From assembly GCF_019774615.1 (NCBI RefSeq), contig NZ_CP081497.1, positions 310,001-374,000 of the forward strand: DNA of 64,000 bases, read 5' to 3'. Both the position numbers and the translations under genes were made by a program. The DNA is from Streptomyces sp. BHT-5-2 (GTDB lineage: Bacteria > Actinomycetota > Actinomycetes > Streptomycetales > Streptomycetaceae). The notes beneath the pieces are model-generated. The model did not search any database, was not told the DNA's origin, and was given only the letters and a program-made list of their open reading frames with translations. Position 1 is the stretch's first letter, and every line of letters starts with the position of its first letter. Positions 8,764 through 16,176 of this stretch are shown here, one piece after another.

Positions 8764-9828
8764 GTGGCCGAAGTGACCTTGCGGGACGTCGCGCACGCGG
8801 CGGGCTGCTCCGTCGCCACCGTCTCCCGTGTGCTGGCCGGCACCCGTCCGGTCGGCGCCGAGACGGCCCGCGCCGTACGGGAGGCGGCGGACCGCCTGGG
8901 CTACCGCCCCAACGAGGTCGCCCGCGCCCTGCGCAGCCGCAGCACCGGCACCGTCGGCCTGGTCCTCCCGCAGATCACCAACCCCTTCTTCCCCTCCCTG
9001 GTCCGGGAGTTGGAGCACGTCCTGCACGCCGAGGGCCGCGCCGTCCTGCTCGCCGACTGCGACGACGACCCGGAGGCCGAGGCCGCCCGGATCGCCTCGT
9101 TGCTGGCCCGCCGGGTGGACGCCCTGCTGCTGATCCCGGTGGACGAGCGGCGCAGCCGGGACGCGGTGGCCGCCGCCGCGGCACGGGTGCCGCTGGTGCT
9201 GCTGGACCGCGGCTGCGGCCCCGGCGTCGCCGACTCGGTCGCGGTCGACAACGCCGCGGGGATGGCCCTCGTCCTGGACCACCTCGCCGCCACCGGCCGC
9301 CGCCGCCCCTGCTTCGTCGGCGCCGCCGGTACCGCCTCCGCGGCGGTCGAGCGGCGCGCGGCCTACGCGGCGGGGGCGGCCGCCCTCGACCCGACCGCAC
9401 CGGAGCGCATGGTGCTCGGCGACTTCTCCGTGGAGTGGGGCCGGGCCGCCGTGGACCGCATCTGGCCCGCCCGGCCGGACGCCGTGGTCTGCGCCAACGA
9501 CCTGATCGCGGCCGGCGCCCTGCAGCGGCTGCGCCAGCTGGGCGCCGACGTCCCCGGCGACGTCGCGGTCACCGGCTTCGACGGCATCCCGCTGGCCGGT
9601 CTCGCCGATCCGGCGCTGACGACGGTGCGCCAGCCGGTGGCCGAACTCGCCGCCGAGGCTGCCCGGTTGCTCGTCCACCGCCCCGCCGCGGCCCCGGTTC
9701 CCGGCCCCCGCCGCCCGGTGCGCACCGTCCGCCTCGCGCCGGAACTGGTGGTCCGGGCCTCCAGTGCGGCGGGTGGGACGGGTGGCGGGGATGTGCAACC
9801 TCTTGACCGTACGCGGTCAGAGCGTTAA
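8764..9828 (+). CDS. LacI-family transcriptional regulator
   Basis: About 354 aa. The GTG at 8764 is preceded by GGAAGGG; family sequences begin right there (VTLRDVAHAAGCSVATVSRVL). The helix-turn-helix occupies about residues 5-25, the hinge ARALRSRSTGTVGLVLP about residues 55-71, and the rest is a periplasmic-binding-protein fold ligand domain ending in a typical LTTVRQP segment. It is divergent from the nucleoside hydrolase/MFS operon and probably represses it, releasing on a nucleoside or ribose-type inducer (inference from position and the AACGTT palindrome). Confidence 0.92.
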   Translation: MAEVTLRDVAHAAGCSVATVSRVLAGTRPVGAETARAVREAADRLGYRPNEVARALRSRSTGTVGLVLPQITNPFFPSLVRELEHVLHAEGRAVLLADCDDDPEAEAARIASLLARRVDALLLIPVDERRSRDAVAAAAARVPLVLLDRGCGPGVADSVAVDNAAGMALVLDHLAATGRRRPCFVGAAGTASAAVERRAAYAAGAAALDPTAPERMVLGDFSVEWGRAAVDRIWPARPDAVVCANDLIAAGALQRLRQLGADVPGDVAVTGFDGIPLAGLADPALTTVRQPVAELAAEAARLLVHRPAAAPVPGPRRPVRTVRLAPELVVRASSAAGGTGGGDVQPLDRTRSER

Positions 9829-9838
9829 GTCTGGACCA
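9829..9838 (+). promoter_or_regulatory. DasR-like (dre) half-matching site upstream of the LPMO gene
   Basis: GTCTGGACCA matches 9 of 10 positions of the right part of the DasR element (TGGTCTAGACCA). It lies 51 bp before the LPMO start. An inverted repeat TGACCG-TACG-CGGTCA (9804-9819) just upstream overlaps the end of the LacI gene. DasR is the GlcNAc-6-phosphate-responsive repressor of chitin genes in Streptomyces, so the placement makes sense. Confidence 0.55.
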
Positions 9839-9889
9839 ATTGCTCGGCACGCCCTCGCGTCAACCACCCCCCTACGCGAAAGGGTTGAC

Positions 9890-10405
9890 ATGGACAAGAA
9901 AAGAAGGCTGGCCCTCGCCATAGGCGCCGGCATCGCCCCCCTCCTCGTCGTCACCCTGCCGGCCGGCCCGGCCAGCGCACACGGCTATGTCTCCTCGCCC
10001 CCCAGCCGGCAGGCCCAGTGCGCCGCCGGCACCGTCGACTGCGGCCCCATCAAGTGGGAGCCGCAGAGCGTCGAGGGGCCCAAGGGGCTGACCAGCTGCA
10101 GCGGCGGCAACAGCCAGTTCGCCGACCTGGACGACGACTCCAAGCCGTGGCAGGTCACCCCGGTCAACAGCAGCCAGACCTTCACCTGGCGGTTCACGGC
10201 CCGTCACGCCACCAGCAACTGGCAGTACTTCGCCAACGGCCGGAAGGTCGCCGAGATCGACGGCCACGGCTCCCAGCCCCCGGCCGAGGTCTCCCACACC
10301 GTGGACTTCGGCGACATCAAGGGCAGGCAGAAGATCCTCGCCGTCTGGAACATCGCCGACACCGCGAACGCCTTCTACGCCTGCATCGACGTCAACATCG
10401 GCTAG
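9890..10405 (+). CDS. AA10 lytic polysaccharide monooxygenase (chitin-type)
   Basis: 171 aa. The ATG at 9890 starts a clean signal peptide (MDKKRRLALAIG...GPASA), with cleavage after residue 30. This leaves His31 as the mature N-terminus (HGYVSSPPSR), which the copper histidine brace requires. The second brace ligand is His106 (TARHATSNW), and the axial aromatic is Phe165 near AFYACIDV. The mature catalytic domain is about 141 aa with no carbohydrate-binding module, as in small chitin-active Streptomyces AA10 enzymes. It oxidatively cleaves crystalline chitin outside the cell. A DasR-like sequence lies upstream and a hairpin terminator downstream. Confidence 0.93.
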   Translation: MDKKRRLALAIGAGIAPLLVVTLPAGPASAHGYVSSPPSRQAQCAAGTVDCGPIKWEPQSVEGPKGLTSCSGGNSQFADLDDDSKPWQVTPVNSSQTFTWRFTARHATSNWQYFANGRKVAEIDGHGSQPPAEVSHTVDFGDIKGRQKILAVWNIADTANAFYACIDVNIG

Positions 10406-10475
10406 CGCCCCCCGCTCGTCCGGCTCCCTCTCCCCTTCCGTCCCCCTTCGTCCCCGCTCCGCTCACCGTCCCCAC

Positions 10476-10512
10476 GGTCGCCCCGCGTCCCGTCCCCGGC
10501 CGCGGGGCGACC
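10476..10512 (+). terminator. Hairpin terminator after the LPMO gene
   Basis: A 12-bp perfect stem (GGTCGCCCCGCG at 10476-10487, complement at 10501-10512) with a 13-nt loop lies 70 bp past the LPMO stop and before the next start. Confidence 0.6.
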
Positions 10513-10584
10513 CCGCTGTCGGAGGCACCCGTTACCATCGGCGCATCCAAGGCCGATGCGGCCGGCCGCAGCCGGGAGGAAGAG

Positions 10585-11532
10585 ATGGGTCTGTTCCGCC
10601 GAGGACCGAAGCGGGATCCCCGCGAGCTCGCACGCGACGAGGAGTTCGCCTTCTTCTCCGAGCGGGAAGGCCGCGTCTTCAGATCCGAGGTCCGGCAGGC
10701 GTTCGCCGAGCGCGGCCTGGAGGTCACCGCCTACGCCGGCGTGGTCACCGACTCCGCCGGCCGCCAGTTCGGCCTGGGCAATCTGGCCGCCGTCTGCCAC
10801 CGCGACCGCCGCGGCGAGCGCTGCTGGCCCGGGCTCGTCCGCGACCACGTCGGCAAGGTGCTGCGCACCATGGACGGCCCGCAGCCGCTGGAGATCCTCT
10901 CCCACGACGAGATCCGGGCCTGCCTCTACCCACGGATCGTCGCCCAGGAGACCCTGCCCGCCTCCGACTCCTTCCGCTACGGCCACGAGCCGGCGCCCGG
11001 TCTGCGCGAGGTGCTCGCCCTCGATCTGCCCGAGGCCGTCCAGATGCTCAGCGAGGACTCCCTCACCGACCTCGGGGACGTCGCGGAGCTGCGGATCCGT
11101 GCGATGAACAACCTCCGCGCGCTGCCGGTCGAGGGGCACGAGACGATCCGGCGCGGCGACGGCTCGGCGTTCGAGGTGCTGCTGGGGGACTCCTTCTTCA
11201 CCGCGAGCCGGGTGCTGGTCCTCGACGACCTGGTCGAGCGTCTGATGGGCACCGCCCTGACCCGGGACGGCGCCCTGGTCGCCCTGCCCTTCCGCCACCA
11301 GCTGGCGTTCCACCGCATCCACGACGCCCAGGTCATCCCGGCGCTCCAGGCGATGGCACAGTTCGCCGCGGCCGGCCACGAGGACGCGGCGGGCGCCATC
11401 AGCCCCCGGGTGTACTGGTGGCGGCGCGGGCGGATGACACCACTGAGCGAACCGGACGGCAACGGCCTGCGGGTGGTGGTCGACGTGGAGTTCCAGGACA
11501 TGCTGGAGCGCCTGGTCCAGGACGAGCCGTAG
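10585..11532 (+). CDS. Conserved protein of unknown function (weak DUF1444/YtpQ-like character)
   Basis: 315 aa. The ATG at 10585 follows GGGAGGAAGAG. No signal peptide or membrane helix is visible. The first residues (MGLFRRGPKRDPRELARDEE) are basic and polar. The C-terminal half, with a segment that sets a leucine-rich helix (VLVLDDLVERLMG) before ALVALPFRHQLAFHRI, resembles the layout of DUF1444-type proteins, but I would not assign the family firmly. It is a single gene with its own promoter region, ending against a strong bidirectional hairpin. Function unknown. Confidence 0.7.
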   Translation: MGLFRRGPKRDPRELARDEEFAFFSEREGRVFRSEVRQAFAERGLEVTAYAGVVTDSAGRQFGLGNLAAVCHRDRRGERCWPGLVRDHVGKVLRTMDGPQPLEILSHDEIRACLYPRIVAQETLPASDSFRYGHEPAPGLREVLALDLPEAVQMLSEDSLTDLGDVAELRIRAMNNLRALPVEGHETIRRGDGSAFEVLLGDSFFTASRVLVLDDLVERLMGTALTRDGALVALPFRHQLAFHRIHDAQVIPALQAMAQFAAAGHEDAAGAISPRVYWWRRGRMTPLSEPDGNGLRVVVDVEFQDMLERLVQDEP

Positions 11533-11637
11533 CCGCCCCGCCGCCCGCCCGGAGGCCCGGGTCCCGCCCGTGGGAATTCTTCCGCGAAATCCTCACCGGG
11601 TGGGAACTCCGGCCGCCTCCGGCCCGTTGGGCCCGGT

Positions 11638-11671
11638 GAGACCCCGCGCTTTCCCCCGTGCGCGGGGTCTC
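11638..11671. terminator. Bidirectional hairpin between convergent genes
   Basis: A 12-bp perfect stem (GAGACCCCGCGC at 11638-11649, complement at 11660-11671) with a 10-nt loop is centred between two convergent coding regions. It fits a shared terminator. Confidence 0.8.
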
Positions 11672-11712
11672 GCCGTTTCCGCCGGAGCCCGTGCTCCCGT
11701 CCTCCCGGGGTC

Positions 11713-12147
11713 CTACCCGTCGAGCCGCGCCCGCTCCTCGTCGGTGAAGAGCCGTGAGCGGATCAGGAAGCGCACGCCCTCCGGCGCCTCCAGCGAGAAG
11801 CCGCTGCCCCGCCCCGGTACGACGTCCACCGTCAGATGGGTGTGCCGCCAGCGGGCGAACTGCTCGCCCGACATCCAGAAGTCCACCGGCTCGGGCACGC
11901 CCGCCACCGCCAGCCGCCCCAGCAGTACGTCCGAACCGCCGGTACGGAACTCCCCGGCCGGATAGCACATCGGCGCACTGCCGTCGCAGCAGCCGCCGGA
12001 CTGGTGGAACATCAGCGGCCCGTGCCGTTCGCGCAGCGTGCGCAGCAGCGCGGTGGCGCCGTCGGTGAGCGCGATCCGCGCGGCGCCCTCGTGCGGCAGG
12101 CCGGTTCCCCGGTCGTCCGTGGCGCCTGTGACGTCCGTGTCGTGCAC
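11713..12147 (-). CDS. DUF779 family protein (aldehyde-dehydrogenase-associated)
   Basis: About 144 aa. The GTG at 12147 has AAGGGGG upstream. The core HQSGGCCDGSAPMCYP with its cysteines, and DFWMSGEQFARWRHT, are diagnostic of DUF779. In many actinobacteria and proteobacteria DUF779 genes sit beside NAD-dependent aldehyde dehydrogenases of the ExaC/AcoD type. Here the matching dehydrogenase is at 30.0-31.6 kb, about 18 kb away, so the pair is separated. The cysteine cluster suggests metal or thiol chemistry, but its role is not established. Confidence 0.82.
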   Translation of the reverse strand: MHDTDVTGATDDRGTGLPHEGAARIALTDGATALLRTLRERHGPLMFHQSGGCCDGSAPMCYPAGEFRTGGSDVLLGRLAVAGVPEPVDFWMSGEQFARWRHTHLTVDVVPGRGSGFSLEAPEGVRFLIRSRLFTDEERARLDG

Positions 12148-12323
12148 GTGCTGCCCCCTTCGTCGGCCGGACACCTGCGGCGCCCCCGCCGGGCGGGGAG
12201 GCACCCCGCCCGGCAGCATGCCAGACGCCGACCGCGCCGCGGAACACGGCGCCGCCCGGCGGCCCTTGAGCGGCACCGACGGACCACACCCGCCAAAGGG
12301 GTCTCGCGCCCGGTCGAGGCGCC

Positions 12324-13250
12324 TCACATCCGGTGCTCCAACAGGGCGGTGGCAATGGCCACCTGGTCCGGTTCGAGCGCGGACTCGCCGTCCTCGATCT
12401 CCCACAGGGAGTTCTGCAGCACCCGGCCGAGCGTCCATCCCGCGGCCCGTTCGCGGTCCAGGCCGACCACCTCCGTCAGCAGGTCGAATCGGCGCAGCAC
12501 CGCCCGCCGCACATCGCCGGTGGCCACCACCTCGTCCCACCGGTTGCGCAGGGCGGGCATCAACTCGAAGCCTGGGTCGCCGGCCAGCGGCTCCGGATCG
12601 ATGGCCAGCCAGGGTTCCCGCTCGCCGGCCAGGATGTTGTCGTAGTGCAGGTCCCAGTGGAGCAGCCGGTCCCCGCTCTCACCGAGCAGCTCGGCCACGG
12701 CGGACGCGCAGCGCCGCACCAGCTCCCGTTCGGCCCCGTCGCGCAGCGCGCCGACGTCCCGCGGGACCTGGTCGAGCATGGCGCCGGCGACGTCCGCGAG
12801 CCGCCGCAGCCCCGGCGGGGCCGGCACCGCCACCAGCCGCGCCATCAGCTCGGCCAGGGTCCGCAGTGCCTCGGTGTCGTCGGGCACCGCGGACAGCGGT
12901 CGGGCGGCGTCCAGCCGTTCCAACAGCAGGGTGGCGCTCGCCTCGTCGTGGTCGAGCAGCCGCACGATGCCGTTGCCGCCCCAGGCCCGCAGGCCGATCG
13001 CGGCACCCTCGGTCTCCTCCCGCGCCTGCTGGAGCTTGAGCGCGGCCGGCGTGCCGTCCGCCCGCCGTACCGGCAGGACGAGCGAGGCCATGCCGTAGCG
13101 GGCGGGACCGTCCGGCCGCAGTGCCCAGCGGTCGAGGAACTCCGCGCCCAGCGCGGGCAGTCGGGCGAGCCAGGCGCGCTCCGCGGCGCCGTGCGCACCG
13201 TAGGAGGCGGCGAACGCCCGGGGGACGTCGATCGGGGTCGACGTGGTCAT
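12324..13250 (-). CDS. APH(6)-like aminoglycoside/hydroxyurea phosphotransferase family kinase
   Basis: 308 aa. The ATG at 13250 follows AAGGAGAG. The kinase-fold catalytic loop is HWDLHYDNIL (His198, Asp200, Asn205), and the metal-binding Asp is in AIDPEPLAGDP (Asp218). ALKLQQ holds the probable ATP-contacting Lys72. The layout matches streptomycin 6-kinase (StrA/AphD-type) and the hydroxyurea phosphotransferases. Whether it confers resistance or phosphorylates an endogenous metabolite cannot be told; no aminoglycoside pathway is nearby. It is a single gene, downstream of the HAD phosphatase in the same orientation but 219 bp away. Confidence 0.88.
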   Translation of the reverse strand: MTTSTPIDVPRAFAASYGAHGAAERAWLARLPALGAEFLDRWALRPDGPARYGMASLVLPVRRADGTPAALKLQQAREETEGAAIGLRAWGGNGIVRLLDHDEASATLLLERLDAARPLSAVPDDTEALRTLAELMARLVAVPAPPGLRRLADVAGAMLDQVPRDVGALRDGAERELVRRCASAVAELLGESGDRLLHWDLHYDNILAGEREPWLAIDPEPLAGDPGFELMPALRNRWDEVVATGDVRRAVLRRFDLLTEVVGLDRERAAGWTLGRVLQNSLWEIEDGESALEPDQVAIATALLEHRM

Positions 13251-13469
13251 GAGGAACTCTCCTTCGTGGATCCGGATCCGGTACGCGATGCGGCGACGAA
13301 GGAGTCGGCGGGGGTGCCCGGGCTGCGGGCAGGCGTCAAAGCATGGCTCCACCCTAACGCGGCGGGCCGCGGCGGGTCGTGGCGGTGCCCGGCACTGGGG
13401 GCGGGCCGCCCGGCCGGGCCCACCCCACGGCCGCCGTCGGCGGCGCAACGCCCTTGTGCCGCAGAAGAG

Positions 13470-14204
13470 TCAAGCCGTCGGTGTGCCGCCGCTTCCCCTC
13501 TCGGCGCAACCGGAAGCGGTACCGGCACCGCGGTCCTGGGCCGGGATGCGGGCCCCGGCCCAGCCCAGCACGGCCGGTTCCGCCAGGGAGCGGACCCACC
13601 AGTCGGCCGGCGCGGTCGGCCGGGGCCCGACGCCGATCACCCGCATCCCCGCCGCCGCGGCCGCCCGCACACCGCAGTCCGAGTCCTCGACGGCCAGCGC
13701 GCGGGCCGGCCGGACCCCGCAGAGCCGGGCCGCGGTGAGATAGACGTCCGGATGGGGTTTGGGTCTGGTGATGGCGTCGGGGACCACGACGTGGTCGAAG
13801 AACGGCCGCAGCCCGGCCACGTCCAGGCAGGACTCGACGACCTCCAGCGGGCAGTTGCTGGCCACCGCCAACGGGGCGAACCGGGCGGTGGCGCGGACGA
13901 GTTCGGGGGCACCGGGCATGGTCGTCGGCCGGGCGGCGACGAGCCGGCGGAAGCGGTCGAGCAGGGACGCGGTGAACTCCTCGACGAGGTCGGGCCGGCC
14001 GGCGGAGTCGGCCATCAGCCGTCCGCACGCGGTGTAGTGCAGCCCGCGGGCCTCTTCGGCGAAGTCCGGCTCGGGGGCGTGGCCGTAGTCGCGGAACACC
14101 TCCTCGCGGGCGGCGATCCAGTGGCGTTCGGTGTCCATCAACGTGCCGTCGCAGTCGAAGACCACGGCGTCGGGGGTCCAGGAGAGGATGCGGTGTGGTG
14201 TCAT
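13470..14204 (-). CDS. HAD-superfamily hydrolase (beta-phosphoglucomutase/phosphatase-like)
   Basis: 244 aa. The motifs are in order: I, VFDCDGTLMD (nucleophile Asp17, acid Asp19); II, the Ser/Asn of VASNCPL; III, the Lys of RPKPHPDVY; IV, AVEDSDCGVRAA. A helical cap lies between motifs I and II, as in subclass IA HADs that dephosphorylate small sugars or act as phosphomutases. The C-terminal 25 residues are low-complexity Gly/Ala/Thr and probably unstructured. A perfect palindrome (14362-14373) lies about 160 bp upstream and could regulate it. Substrate unknown. Confidence 0.88.
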   Translation of the reverse strand: MTPHRILSWTPDAVVFDCDGTLMDTERHWIAAREEVFRDYGHAPEPDFAEEARGLHYTACGRLMADSAGRPDLVEEFTASLLDRFRRLVAARPTTMPGAPELVRATARFAPLAVASNCPLEVVESCLDVAGLRPFFDHVVVPDAITRPKPHPDVYLTAARLCGVRPARALAVEDSDCGVRAAAAAGMRVIGVGPRPTAPADWWVRSLAEPAVLGWAGARIPAQDRGAGTASGCAERGSGGTPTA

Positions 14205-14431
14205 CCGAGGTTCCGTTCCGATGGGCCCGGAGTGCGGCGGCGCGACCGGTCGCCTGACGAGGCGTGCGGGAGGGGTGCGCGGCCGCGGCAGCGGGCGAAG
14301 GGGTTCCGGCGGACGGCGGCTCCCGGACAGGGGAGACCTGGGCGCGCTCGGCGTCGGAAAATAACGATCGTTACGTTACGGACGGCCACACACCAGGGTC
14401 AATACATCGATAAATGTCCATATTTTATGCC
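14205..14431. promoter_or_regulatory. Upstream region of the HAD gene with a perfect palindrome and an AT-rich patch
   Basis: The perfect 12-bp palindrome TAACGATCGTTA (14362-14373) is flanked by a further TAACG copy. A distinctly AT-rich stretch (about 14394-14436) follows, unusual for this DNA, up to the end of the AfsA-like gene. The palindrome is TetR-operator-like. The AT-rich part could be the promoter of the minus-strand HAD gene or the 3' end of the AfsA-like transcript. Confidence 0.5.
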
Positions 14432-15352
14432 CTATGTGTAGCTGAGGGTGCCGTAGGCCGTTGGTGTGCCGCCCTGGACGACGCGGAACACGCAGGTCGC
14501 GTGGTGCCGGGTGCACAGGACGCGTGCGGGCGGCGCGAGTTCGGTGAACCGGACCGCCCTCAGCCGCCCGGCGCACGGCCGGGCCAGCGCGCCCCCGCTG
14601 CGGTAGGCGACGGCCTGTCGCGCCGCCTCCAGCAGCACCATTCCGGGCACGTGGTCGGTGGGGTGGTCGAAGAGGAACGGGTGCAGTGGGTCGGCCGGCG
14701 CGACCAGGAGTCCGTCCCGGTCCTCGGCCAGCACCGCGTCCTGGGGGTGGTTCACCGCCAGCGCGGCGGGGCTCGGCCGGTGCGCCGCGGCCGGAGGTGT
14801 GGACGGCGCCGGGTCGGCCGAGCCCCGCGCCCGCAGCGCGGCATAGCCCGCCCGGTCCACGAAGCGCACCCCGCCGCCGGCCCACCCGAACACCGCCCCG
14901 CGGGCGGCGAACGCGGCGGTCAGCCGCAGGCCGGTGACGGGCCCGTCCGGAGCCCGGCGCACTCCGCCGACCTCGGTACGGCAGCTGACCTCGGTCGCGC
15001 CGGGCCCGGCCGCCGGCTCGCTGGCCGGCGCCAGGCGGAAGTGCAGGTCGGTGATGATCGCCCGGCAGGCCGGCGGGACCCCGTGGAACCGCAGCGGCAC
15101 GTAAAGCCCCAGCTGGCGCAGGGTCTCGACCAGGACCAGCGGGCTGTGCAGCTGCGACCCGTCGCGCGGGAACGTCGTGTGGGCGCGCGGCCAGGACGCC
15201 GCCGCCTCGAAGACGTCCGGGGCGGCCGTCCGGCGGACGTCCGTGAGCAGGACCTCCGCCACCGAGAGCCGGTGCACCAACTCCCGCTCGACGGTACGGG
15301 ACCAGCTCAGCGGTCCGGGCCCGCCGTCGATGCCGACAGGTGACGAGTTCAT
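14432..15352 (-). CDS. AfsA/ScbA-family gamma-butyrolactone biosynthesis protein
   Basis: 306 aa. The ATG at 15352 begins MNSSPVGIDGG; the open frame continues upstream but loses family likeness. Two hot-dog repeats are visible. The first contains HSPLVLVETLRQLGLYVP and the second FDHPTDHVPGM followed by VLLEAARQ, including the Glu and Arg (ETLRQ, EAARQ) needed in ScbA-type enzymes. Family members condense a beta-ketoacyl-ACP with dihydroxyacetone phosphate to make butyrolactone hormone precursors. It lies divergent from a TetR receptor-like gene 100 bp away, the classical scbA/scbR layout. No dedicated reductase or P450 for the later steps is in the window. Confidence 0.92.
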   Translation of the reverse strand: MNSSPVGIDGGPGPLSWSRTVERELVHRLSVAEVLLTDVRRTAAPDVFEAAASWPRAHTTFPRDGSQLHSPLVLVETLRQLGLYVPLRFHGVPPACRAIITDLHFRLAPASEPAAGPGATEVSCRTEVGGVRRAPDGPVTGLRLTAAFAARGAVFGWAGGGVRFVDRAGYAALRARGSADPAPSTPPAAAHRPSPAALAVNHPQDAVLAEDRDGLLVAPADPLHPFLFDHPTDHVPGMVLLEAARQAVAYRSGGALARPCAGRLRAVRFTELAPPARVLCTRHHATCVFRVVQGGTPTAYGTLSYT

Positions 15353-15452
15353 ATGACCAGGGAATATCGAAGTTCGAACGCGCGCACCCGTGAAATCGGG
15401 GCCGCGCGGGCGCGGTACATTTCCTGCAGAGGGCACGAGGACGACATCCGAG

Positions 15453-16112
15453 GTGCATGTGCAGAACAGGGCGAAGACCACCCGCAGGTTCCTTCTGGAA
15501 GCGGCCGCGACCCTGTTCGACGAACGGGGCTATGCCGGGACGAGCATCAGCGATATCAGCGCGCATTCCGGCCGCACCAGCGGCGCGATCTATTTCCACT
15601 TCGCCAGCAAGGAGAAGCTCGCCCTCGCCATCGTCGAGGAACACTTCGCCACCTGGCCGCAATTGATCGGCCGTTACCGGCAGGCCGGAGTGCCGGCACT
15701 GGAGAAACTCGTCGGGCTGAGCTTCGAAGTGGCCCGGGCGTTCCGCGACGACATCGTGGTCCGGGCCGGGGCCCGCCTCTGGGCCGAGCGCAAGGCCATC
15801 GAGACCCAGCTGCCGACGCCGTTCCTCGGCTGGATCGAGGCCGTCACCCAGCTGCTGGAGGAGGCCGCCCGCAACCGCGAACTCGCCGTCGGCGTGGCGC
15901 CCGCCGCCACCGCGCACGCCGTCGTCTGCGCCTTCTTCGGACTGCACACCGTCTCCGACGCCCTGGAGGGGCGGCGGAACATCGAGGAGCACCTGGGCGA
16001 CCTCTGGCTGCTCCTGCTCCGCGGTCTCCAGGCCGAGCCCGACCCCGCGGCCCTGCTGGACCGGGTGCGCCGGCGGTCCGCCGGCCGGGAGCCGGCACCC
16101 GAGCCGGCCTGA
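15453..16112 (+). CDS. TetR-family gamma-butyrolactone receptor-like repressor (ScbR/ArpA type)
   Basis: About 219 aa from GTG at 15453; a second GTG at 15459 is also possible. Starting at 15453 aligns the N-terminus (VHVQNRAKTTRR) with ScbR-type proteins. The DNA-binding domain is typical of the receptors (LEAAATLFDERGYAGTSISDI, then SGAIYFHFASKEKLA). In the ligand domain LGWIEAVTQLLEEA keeps the tryptophan that contacts the butyrolactone. It is divergent from the AfsA-like gene and probably represses both. I could not find a convincing ARE-type operator in the 100-bp spacer, though it has GTTCGAAC (15372-15379). Confidence 0.9.
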   Translation: MHVQNRAKTTRRFLLEAAATLFDERGYAGTSISDISAHSGRTSGAIYFHFASKEKLALAIVEEHFATWPQLIGRYRQAGVPALEKLVGLSFEVARAFRDDIVVRAGARLWAERKAIETQLPTPFLGWIEAVTQLLEEAARNRELAVGVAPAATAHAVVCAFFGLHTVSDALEGRRNIEEHLGDLWLLLLRGLQAEPDPAALLDRVRRRSAGREPAPEPA

Positions 16113-16176
16113 CGCTCCGCCCGACGCACCGGCCGGCCTGAGGCAGCGCCTTGCCCAACGGTGGACGGGGCCGGCT

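Noticed and set aside
8608..9798. Minus-strand open frame opposite the LacI gene
   Set aside because: No domain; the LacI gene on the other strand is complete and has a ribosome site.
14394..14436. AT-rich patch as an origin or att site
   Set aside because: Only about 40 bp, no repeats of DnaA-box type, no tRNA or integrase nearby.
15353..15452. Search for a butyrolactone-receptor ARE operator between the AfsA-like and TetR genes
   Set aside because: Only GTTCGAAC (15372-15379) is palindromic; it does not resemble the known ARE pattern well enough to annotate.
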